Both the position numbers and the translations under genes were made by a program. The notes under the pieces were generated by a model, which made no database searches, was not told the origin of the DNA, and was given only the letters and a program-made list of their open reading frames with translations. A DNA stretch of 64,000 nt from Deltaproteobacteria bacterium (GTDB lineage: Bacteria; Myxococcota_A; Polyangia; Polyangiales; Polyangiaceae): positions 89,833 to 153,832 of the forward strand of contig JACRCQ010000046.1 in assembly GCA_016218915.1 (NCBI GenBank). The letters run 5' to 3'. Below, piece by piece: positions 9,339 through 19,600 of the stretch (position 1 is the stretch's first letter; every line of letters begins with the position of its first letter).

Positions 9339-9663
9339 GTTCACCCCCGCCGACTGCCGCGGGTTGCCTCACCGCGGGCCTTCGTCCCCCCCTGCCAAGT
9401 CCGCACGTAACCAACATAAAATCGGCTCTTCGAAGCTACGTGAAGGCGCTGGACTTTTCGGGTCCCGTCCGCTTAGACTTCCCGCGCTTTAACGCGTGTT
9501 CCTGTCGGGTGCGAAGGTGCTCGCGCCTGAACTTTGCTTGATGTACGCCGCTTCAACTCAGGGGAATTCGGCACCACGCGGATGGCTTGAACACATCGAC
9601 CACGGAGTGGTTGGTCTTGGGAATGTTCTCGGGACGCATCGAGAGCTGAAAGGTGACTCGACA
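9339..9663. other. gltG-gltH intergenic region
   Basis: This holds 325 nt without a convincing gene. A GC dyad (CCGCGG twice, nine bases apart, near 9359-9379) follows the gltG stop but has no T-run. An A/T-rich TAAAAT near 9416 could be a -10 box, but no fitting -35 was found. A frame open from 9496 merges with gltH but lacks coding character before the gltH signal peptide. Confidence 0.5.
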
Positions 9664-10572
9664 ATGAAGCTGGGCACGTTGGGTGTTGCGCTTGTCCTCG
9701 GATTGGCGGTCAGCACGACCGGTTGCAGCCGCAGGTCCATCGAGGCTGTCAACCTGGCGAACGAGGCTGATCAACAGAAGAAAGTCGACGTCGAGGGTGC
9801 GATCGGCAAATACGAGCAGGCTGTGCAGCTCGATCCGACCAATCATCGCATCATGTACAAGCTCGCGATGGCCTACAAGAAGAAGGAGGTCTGGGAGAAG
9901 GTTGCGTCGACGCTAGCGCGCGCGACGCAGGTTGCTCCCAAGTGGGCGAACTACTGGTACGAGCGCGGCTATGCGCTCGTGAAAGTAGCGGAGAAGTCCA
10001 AGGCGAAGAGCGCGTGGGACGAGGCGAAGGAGCCTTTGCAGAAGTGCATCGAGGCCGATCCGAACTTCGCCGAGTGCTACCACGAGCTTGGAAGCGTGAT
10101 GCTGTTCCTGGACAGCGAGCAGGACGCGCTCGACAACTTCACGAAGGCGGTCTCGCATCGTCCCAACGTTGCGTATTTCTATACGCCGCTCGCGGACTTG
10201 TACATGCGCCTGGATTACTACGACCAGGCCGAGGTGGTGCTCAAGGAAGCGATCAACGTGATCGACGACAAAGACAAGGACAAGTTCTACCTCTACCAGA
10301 TGCTCGCGGGTGTCTATCAAGTCCGCAAGAACATGGACGCGATGATCCAGACGCTCGAGTTGGCGAACAAGCTCGGCGGCGCAGAGCACCCGGAGATCCT
10401 GTTCAACCTGGGCAGCTCGTACGCGGTCCTCAATCCGCCCAAGAAGACCCAGGCCTTGCAGATGCTCAAGCAGTTCTTCGCCCGGGCCTGCAAGGGCGGC
10501 AAGTCGGACAAGTACAAGGAGCAGTGCGAGCAGACCAACGCACTGATCGCGCAGCTCGGCGGGAATATCTAG
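9664..10572 (+). CDS. gltH: TPR lipoprotein of the gliding complex, GltH-like
   Basis: A 302-residue protein from ATG 9664, chosen because it begins a clean lipoprotein signal (MKLGTLGVALVLGLAVSTTG, lipobox Cys21) and has AAAGGTGA upstream. The mature protein is a run of TPRs: IEAVNLANEADQQKK, AIGKYEQAVQLDPTNHRI, EPLQKCIEADPNFAECYH, ALDNFTKAVSHRPNVAYF, and a helical end. GltH/NfsH of M. xanthus are outer-membrane-associated lipoproteins encoded downstream of gltG/nfsG, so both lipid anchor and position agree. The 325-nt gap to gltG suggests that it may have its own promoter. The assignment is weaker than for gltG because TPR lipoproteins are common in this group. Confidence 0.62.
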   Translation: MKLGTLGVALVLGLAVSTTGCSRRSIEAVNLANEADQQKKVDVEGAIGKYEQAVQLDPTNHRIMYKLAMAYKKKEVWEKVASTLARATQVAPKWANYWYERGYALVKVAEKSKAKSAWDEAKEPLQKCIEADPNFAECYHELGSVMLFLDSEQDALDNFTKAVSHRPNVAYFYTPLADLYMRLDYYDQAEVVLKEAINVIDDKDKDKFYLYQMLAGVYQVRKNMDAMIQTLELANKLGGAEHPEILFNLGSSYAVLNPPKKTQALQMLKQFFARACKGGKSDKYKEQCEQTNALIAQLGGNI

Positions 10573-10674
10573 TCCGTGCCCTTAACCGGGCGTCAGTTCT
10601 TGCCGTGCGCAATTGCAAGCGACCAGCGCGCACGGCAGTCGCAGGTCGCGAATCGGCGAGTGGTCGAAGCGTAA

Positions 10675-13600
10675 ATGACCGAGGGATCCATGGATCTGCA
10701 GCAGCGTCTGAAGCAGCTTGAGGAAGTGCATGATTGGCAGGGGATGCTCGAGGAGCTCGAGAAGGCGCTGGCGAGCGAATCCCAGCCAGCGGCCAAGGCG
10801 CCCCTGCATTTGCAGATAGGCAAGCTGCTCGATGAGAAGCTCTTGCAGGGCGTCAAAGCTCTCAAGCACTTCCAGGATGCCTACAAGCATCAGCCCAAGA
10901 TGATCGAAGCGCTCGAGCGGGCGCGTGGGATCTACTGGCAGCTGGGCAAGCTCAACATGGTGCAGAGGCTGCTCGACCTCGAGCTCAAGGCCCAGCCCGA
11001 AGGAGACAAGGCCAGCGCTCTGCTGCTCGAGCAGGCCGACGTGCTCATGGACGAGGGCGACATCGAGCGGGCGACTTCGACCTACGCCCGGGCGCTCGGT
11101 GCGTCCAACGGCGCCAACCAGGAGGCGAGCTCCTGCCTGGAGGATGCGCAGATCGAGTCGGGCGGCTGGCAGGATCGCGTGGCGTTCCTGCTGCGTACAG
11201 CCCACGCTGAATCGACGCCGGCGGGAAAGGCGCGCATGTTCGTGCGTGCGGCCCGCATTGCCAAGCGATTCGCCCCCGAGGAGCTCGAGGGCATGCTGCA
11301 GATGGCGGTCGGTGCTGACCCGTCGAACATGCAGGCTGCCACGCTCTACGAGAACCTGCTGGTGGAAGCGGGCAGGACCGACGACATCCTGGCGCTTCAG
11401 CGCAAGGTCATTGCGGAAGCGCCCGACGCTGCACTTCGCGCTCAGAACGCCTTCCGATTCGGCGTGCGTTGGATCACCCGTCACCAGAACCTGGACATCG
11501 GAGCCGAGCTGTTGGCGGACGCGCTGATCGCAGATCCGTCGACAGAAGCAGCGCTGCTGCTGGTGCGCGAGGTCTACGGAACGCGCGACGGCAACTGGGA
11601 CAAGGTGATGCAGATCGCCGACAAGGCGTTGAGCAAGGCTGCGGACCAGGGGACGCAGGCGTTCTTGCTGGCGCAGATCGGTGTGATTGCCTGGCAGAAG
11701 GCGGGCAACCTGCTTCGGGCGCGCAAGGCCTTCGAGCAGCTGTGTTCGATCTCTCCGGACCACCCGAGCGTGGCAGCGTTCGAGGCGCAGATCGGCCAGA
11801 AGCTGACTCCGTCGGAGCTGCCTCAACCCGAGCCGTCGCCGGCCGCGCCGCCGGTCTCGCGCGCAAAGGCGCCTGCGGCAGCGTCCAAGACGCCGGCACC
11901 GGCCCCGGTCAAGGCTGCGCCTGCGGCGCCGGCAGCGCCAGCGGTGGCGGCAGAGCCCGAGCCTCCGCCTGCGGCGCGCGAAGCATCTGCGCCCGAGCTT
12001 GCGATCGAGACTTCGGAGGTCACGATCGAGGCGGGAGCCGGGGACGACGACGATCTGGAGATTCGGATCATCGAGCTGCGTGAGCAGGCGCAGAAGCAGG
12101 AAGCGTCGAAGCGATTCAACGAGTACGTCAAGACGCTCGTTGCGCTGGCGGAGATCGTGCCGGACGTGGCCGAGAAGGTGGAGCTGAACCTCAAGGCGGC
12201 GGATCTGTACCAGACGAAGTTCGCCAACCAGGCCGAAGCGATCAAGGCCTACGAGCGCGTGCTGGAGGCTGAGCCGGACAACCAGTCGGCGATCCAGTAC
12301 CTGCTGCAGATGTACGAGAAGCGTCGCGATTGGGAGAACCTCATCCGGCTTCGTCGCCTGGAGGCGGATCGCTCTGACAGCCCGCGCGAGCGCACCAGCG
12401 CGTATCTCGCGATCGCGAAGCTGGCGACCGAGCGTCTTCGCAAGCCCGAAGCGTGCATCCCGCTCTGGCAGGAGGTGCTGAACTCGGATGCGGAGAACGA
12501 GGAAGCGCTCAACGCGCTGTCGACCTTGTACGAGCATGCGCGCAGCTACGATCTGCTTGCAACCGTGCTGGAGAAGCAGGCGGAGATCACCGCGGACCTC
12601 AAGAAGAAGTCCGCGATCCTGACCAAGCTGGGGCAGCTGTACGGCGATCGGCTGAACAACGACGACGGAGCGGTCAATGCCTGGCGACAGCTGCTGGCGC
12701 TCACGCCGGACGATCGAAGGGCGCAGGAAGCGCTGCGCAAGAAGTACCTTGCGTTGGGGCGATGGGACGACCTGGAGGTGTTCTACGCCGAGTCGGGCAA
12801 GTGGGACGAGTTCATCCGCGTGCTCGAGGGACAGGAAGGCAAGGAGACGGATCCGCAGGCCAAGATCAAGCTGCTGATGAAGATCGCGCAGCTGTGGCGC
12901 GATCAGAAGAGCAAGCTCGACCGTGCAGCGGCGGCGTTCGAGAAGGTGCTCGGGCTCGACGCGCAATTCCTTGCGGCGGCCGAGGCGCTGGTGCCGATCT
13001 ACCAGCAGACGGGCAACGCGAAGGGGCTAGCGGCGGCGATCGAGGTCAAGCTCGGACACGAGGAGGACGAGTTTGCGAGGCTCGAGCTGCTGCGCGAGGT
13101 CGCGGTGCTCTACGAGCAGAAGGTCAAGGATCCGGACAAGGCGTTCGAGCGCTACCTGGCTGCGTTCGAGATCTCCCCCGGGGACGATGCGTGCCGGGAC
13201 GACATGGAGCGGGTCGCCAATCTCACGAACCGTTGGGCGGACGTCATCGCGTCGTACCGTCGTTCGATCATCAAGTCGGAAGCCGACAGCGAGCATCACC
13301 TGAGCATCGCGCTTCACCTGAAGCTGGGGCGCGTGCTGGTGGAAGAGGTCAGCAGCATCGAGCAGGCGCTTGCGGAGTTCCGGTCGGTCTACGATGCAGA
13401 CGGCGAGAACGCGGAAGCGATCCAGGCGCTCGAGTCGTTGTACAGGCGGACGTCGAAGTTCGACGAGCTGCTGGGGATCTACGAGAAGAAGCGCGAGCTT
13501 GCGTCGGACTTCAACGACAAGCGCGAGGTGCTGTACGCGATCGCGCAGCTGTACGAAGCGGAGATGAAGCAGCCTGACCGCGCGATCGAGACGTACCGAG

Positions 13601-16600
13601 CGGTGCTGCAAGAGGACCCGACCGACCTGCGGTCGCTCAAGTCCCTCGACGCGCTGTACAGCCAGCTGCAGGACTTCCCGAGCTACGTGGAGATCCTGCG
13701 TGCGCTCATCGAGCTGGACGTGACGGAGCCCGAGCTGATCGACCTGAAGTACCGGCTTGGCTCGACGCTGGAGAAGCACCTGTCGGACCCGGCGGGGGCG
13801 CTGGACAACTACAAGGAGATCCTGTTCCTGGATCAGTCGCACGAGGGAGCCCGTGCGGCGCTCGAGACGATGCTGTCGAATCCGGACCTGATGGCGGAAG
13901 CGGCAGCGATCCTGGATCCGATCTACGAAGCGCGCAGCGACTGGGAGAAGCTGGTCGGCGTGCTGGAAGTGCTGGCTGCGGGCCAGGCCGACGTGACGGC
14001 GCGGGTGGACATCCTGCGGAGGATTGCGCGCACGGCAGCGGGGCAGCTCAACGACCTTCAGAGGGCGCTCGACGCGCAGGCGCGGGCCCTGAAGGAGGAT
14101 CCGTCGAACACGGATGCACGCGGCGAGCTCGAGGCCTTTGCTGACGAAGCGAAGGCATGGAACCGGCTCGAGGTGATCTTCAACGAGATCGCCGAAGGGC
14201 TGAGCGACGTGGCCTTGGCGCGCGAGTACTGGATGAGGCTCGCGGCGATCGAGGAGCGGCTGGGCAAGATCGACGAAGCGGCGGCGGGATACGGCCGCGT
14301 GCTGTCGCTGGACGCGACGGACAGCGAGGCGCTCGCGGCGCTCGACGCGCTCTACCGGCGCACGGAGCGCTGGAGCGACCTGATCACGGTCTACCGGCGT
14401 CGGATCGAGCTCGCGGAGGACCTGCAGGCCCGCGAGAAGCTGTATGCGCAGATGGCCCAGGTCTTCGAGGAGAAGCTGGGGCGTCCGGAAGACGCGATCG
14501 CTGCGTACCGGGAAGTGCTCTCGCTCGACGAGACGAGCCAGGTGGCGCTGGTGGCGCTCGACGCGCTCTTCACGCGTCAGAAGATGTGGAACGATCTGGC
14601 GGACAACCTCGAGGCGCAGCTGAGGCTGGCCGAGACGGACGACGCCGAGATCAAGCTGATGCTCCGGCTCGCGTCGCTGCGCGAGAAGGAGATGGGCCAG
14701 GTCGATCAGGCGATCGAGATCTACCGTCAGGTGCTCGATCGGGAAGCGACCGACGAGACCGCGCTGGCCGCCCTGGAGCGGCTGGGGACGATGCCGGACT
14801 ACGAGCTGCAGATCGCGGAGATCCTCGAGCCGCTGTACCGTCAGACGGGCGACTTCAAGAAGCTGATCGGCGTGCACGAGGTGCAGGTGCGCCGTAGCGA
14901 CGATCCGATGCGCAAGGTGGAGCTGCTCCATCAGATCGCATCGCTCAACGAGGATGCCGCGGGAGATCTGAACGCGGCGTTCGACACGTTGGCGCGGGCG
15001 CTGTCGCAGGATCCGTCGCACGAGGAGACGCAGCAGGGGCTGGATCGGCTTGCGCGGGCGACCTCGCGATTCGGGGATCTGGCGAAGGTATTCGAGTCGC
15101 TGGCCGCAGGGCAGGAGGATCCGCAGCTGGCGAGCCAGCTGTACTCGATGAGCGCGAAGGTCTACGAGCAGGACCTGAACGACGTGGACAACGCGGTTGC
15201 CCACTACCGCAAGGTGCTGAGCATCGATCCGATGAACCTTGCGGCAGCGGAGGCGCTCGAGGGGCTGTTCCGGGCGACGGAGCGCTACGCGGATCTGTCG
15301 CTGGTTCTGCAGCGCAAGGCCGAGATCGTCGAGGACACGGCGGACAAGAAGGGCGCGTTGTTCCAGGCGGCGGGGATCGAGGAGGACATGCTGGAGAAGC
15401 CGGATGCGGCGATCCAGGTGTACTTGAAGATCCTCGACATCGACCCGGAAGATCTCAAGGCGGTGGACGCGCTGGTCAAGCAGTACCTGGGGCTGAAGCG
15501 CTGGGAAGAGCTGCTGAGCGTGTACACGAAGAAGGCGGATCTGGTCGACGACCCGGAGGAGAAGAAGCTGATCTTCTTCCAGATGGGGGCTGTCTACGAC
15601 CGCGAGCTGGGCGACGTGGCGCGGGCGATCGACACCTACCAGCGGGTGCTGGAGCTGGATCCTGACGACTTGCAGGCGCTGGGCCGTCTCGACGTGCTCT
15701 ACCAGACCTCGCAGAACTGGCAGGATCTGCTGTCGGTGCTGCAGCACGAGGCCGAGCTGACGATGGATCCGGCCGAGGCGATCTCGTACCAGTACCGGAT
15801 TGCGGATCTGTACGAGAAGCACCTGGGCGACGTACCGCGCGCGATCGAGCTGTATCGGGACATCCTGATGCAGCAGGCGGATCACAGCCCGACGCTGGAG
15901 GCGTTGGAGCGATTGAAGGACGGCAAGGTGGAGCCGCTGGCGGCAGCGAGCGTGCTCGAGCCGTTCTACGACGCCGCAGGAGAGTGGGCGAAGCTGATCA
16001 GCGTGCTGGAGGTGCAGGTGCGCTTCCAGGAGGACGCCTTCGAGAAGGTGCAGCTGCTGCACCGGATCGCCTCGTTGTACGAGGACAATCTGCAGAACCA
16101 CCACGCTGCGTTCGACACGTTCGCGCGCGCGCTGGGTCTGGACAACTCCAACGCCGACTCGCTGGCGGCGCTGGAGCGTCTGGCCAACGTCACGGATCGG
16201 TGGTCGCAGACGGCGCAGCTGTACGATGCGGAGCTGGCGAAGCTCGACGAGAATCCGGACTGGCTGGTGGAGCTCGGGCTGAGGACGGCAACGATCTACG
16301 AGGTGCAGCTGGAGGATGTGGACAACGCGGTAGCTCGCTATCGCAAGGTCTTGTCGGTGGCGGCGGACAACCAGAAGGCGCTCAGCTCGCTGGATCGGCT
16401 GTTCCAGCAGACGGATCGTTGGGGAGATCTGGCGCAGGTGCTGGTGCGCGAGGCGGAGATTGCGCAGAGCGGCGACGAGGCGCTCGAGTTCAAGTATCGG
16501 CTGGGGCAGGTGTACCAGGTACGCCTCAACGATCTGGACCAGGCGGTGTTGGCGTACCGGGACGTGCTCAACACGGCGCCGGAGCACGAGAGCACGCTGG

Positions 16601-19600
16601 GAGCGCTCGAGGGGTTGTTCGCGAGCGGGACGAAGCAGGCGGAGATCGCGGAGATCCTCGAGCCGCTGTACGAGGAGAAGAGCGAGTGGGACAAGCTGTC
16701 GCGGGTGTATGACGCGCAGCTGGCCAACCTGAAGGTGCCGGAAGATCGCCTCGCGATGTTCTACCGCATGGCGGAGCTGTGCGAGGACAAGCTGCTCGAT
16801 CCTGACAAGGCGATGGATGTCTACGTCAGGGCGGTCAAGGAGTTCCCGATCGACGAGAAGGTCGGCGAGGAGATCGAGCGGCTGGCGAACTCGGTCGATG
16901 GCGGCTGGGACAAGCTTGGCAACGCGTATGCCGACGTGCTGGACGTGCAGACCGATCCGCAGGTGCAGAAGACGATCGGAAAGCGTCACGCGCGCGTGTT
17001 CGAGATCGAGCTGCAGCAGGTGGACAACGCGATTGCCACCTACCGCTACGTGCTCGGGGTGGATCCACTGGAGCCGGAAGCGCTGGCGAATCTGGACAGG
17101 ATCTTCGAGGCGCTGGAGCAGTGGCAGGATCTTGCGCAGATCCTCGAGCAGAGGGTCAAGGCGACGCAAGACACGACGGAGCTGATCGAGCTGTATACGA
17201 GGTTGGGGCAGACGTACGAGGACAAGCTCAACCAGGTGGACAACTCGATCCGGGCCTACCGGGTGATCTTCGACAAGCTCGAGCCTGCGCACGAGGGTGC
17301 GATCCAGGCGCTGGGGCGTCTGTACGAGCTCAAGGGCGCGTGGACCGAGCTGAACATGGTCTACGAGCGGGAGCTGGGCAATGCGATTGGCGACGCCCAG
17401 GAAGCGGAGATCAGGGCAAAGATCGCGCACCTGACGGCGGAGCGGCTGGGCGATCTCAACAGCTCGATCGAGACGTGGAAGCGGGTGCTGGACCTGCGCG
17501 GAGAGGACAGCGAAGCGCTGGCCGCGCTGGGGAACCTGTACGAGACGCAGCAGATGTGGGCCGAGCTGTGCGACGTGCTCGAGCGCGAGTTCGACATCGC
17601 GAGCGAGGACGAAGAGCGCGTCGCGGTGCGTCTGCGAAGAGCGCGCGTGTTCCTCGAGCGTCTGAACCGGGACGAGGAGGCACTGGAAGACTTCTCGCGC
17701 GTGCTGGAGATCGACTACGGCAACGCCGACGCGCTGCGGTCGATTGCGAACATCTGGCGAACCCGCAACGATCCGAACGAGCTGGTGGCATCGCTGCACA
17801 ACATGGTCGATCGCGCGGGGCCGGCGCTGGAGGCGGCCGAGCTCAAGGCGATCTTCCGCGAGCTCGGGATCACCTACGGCGGCGTGCTGCAGCAGCCGTA
17901 CGACGCGGCGGACGCGTGGACGAAGCTGCTCGAGGTGGATCCCGGGGACTTCGAGGCGCTCGACGCGCTCGAGGGGATCTACACGGCGGACGAGCGATGG
18001 ACGGACGTGGTGGACGTCAAGATGCGCCGAGCCGAGGCGCTCGAGGATCCGGCCGAGAAGATCCGCGAGCTGCTCGAGGTCACGGACATCTGGCAGCAGA
18101 AGGTGGGTGAGCGTGATTCCGGGACGATCGCGTTCGAGAAGGTGCTGGGCATCGACCCGACGCACGACCGGGCGTTCCTTGCGCTCGAGGAGCTGCACAC
18201 GGCGGCAGGCCGTTGGGAGCCTCTGATCGAGCTGTATCTTGCGCGGCTGGACACGCGCGACTCGGTGAGCGAGACCACGGAGATCCTGCGGAAGATCGCG
18301 CGGGTATTCGAGGAGAAGGTCGACGACAAGGGCCAGGCGTTCGACGCGTTGGTCAAGGCGTTGGAGGAGGACTACAGCGACAACGAGACCTCGCGCTACC
18401 TGGAGAAGATGGCGCAGGCGACCAATCGCTGGAGCGAGCTGATCCAGCAGGCGAACACCTGGCTGCAGGCCGAGAAGGATCCGCAGAAGATCATCCAGCT
18501 CTGCCTGCGGCTGGCGAAGTGGTACGGCGAGGATCTGGGGCACACCCAGTACGCGCAGCCGTACTTCCAGAAGGTGATGCAGCTCGACCCGACGAACGTC
18601 GCCGTGCTGCGTCAGATGGCGAGCCTGTACCGCAAGAACACGCAGTGGCAGGAGCTGGGTCGCACGCTGACCGAGGCGCTGAAGCACGCGAGCTCGGAAT
18701 CGGATCGCAAGGAGATCCAGACGGAGCTGGGCGAGCTGCTGGAGAAGCAGCTGAGCGACGTGGACAAGGGCGTGATCTTCTACAAGAACGCGCTCGAGGT
18801 CGATCCGCACTACCTGCCGGCGCTCGAGGCGCTCGAGCGCATCTACGGCGGGCGAGAGCAGTACCGGGAGCTGGTGGAGATCCTGGGGCGCAAGGTCGTT
18901 GCGCTCAAGGACAGCGCCGAGATGGTGGCAGGCACGAAGGTCCGCATGGGCGGGCTGTTCGAGAGCACGCTCAACGATCCTGAGAAGGCGGCGGGCGCCT
19001 ACAACGACGCGCTCGAAGTCGATCCGTCGAACCTGCTGGCGATGCGCGGATTGGAGCGCATCTACAACCTCACGCAGAACTGGCAAGCGCTGGTCAAGGT
19101 GCTCGAGCAGCAGCTCGACGTGGTGGCGACGGAGCGTGAGCGGATCGAGACGCTGATGAAGCTCGCGGGCATCTTCGAGGAGCAGTTCCTCAAGCCCGAG
19201 GAGGCGGCGGTCAGGCTCGAGCAAGTGCTCGAGATCGATCCGACGCACGAGCAAGCGCTGGTGGCCCTGGAGCGCTGCTACCGCAAGCAGCGTCAGTGGC
19301 TCGACCTGGTCAACGCCTACGAGCGTCACATCAATGCCACGGTCGATCGCAACCTGAAGGTGGAGCTGTACGGGAGCATCGCGCAGGTCTTCGCGGTCGA
19401 GGTGGAGGACACCGACCGTGCGATCGACGCGTACAGGAGCATCGTCGACCTCGACGAGACGAACGTCGGGGCGATCGACTCGCTGGCGAAGCTCTACGAG
19501 AAGCAGGGCAGCGCGGCGGATGCGATCGAGTACATGACGAAGGTGGCCGAGCTGACGGCGGACAGCGCGCAGCGGGTCGAGATGTTCTACCGGATCGGCC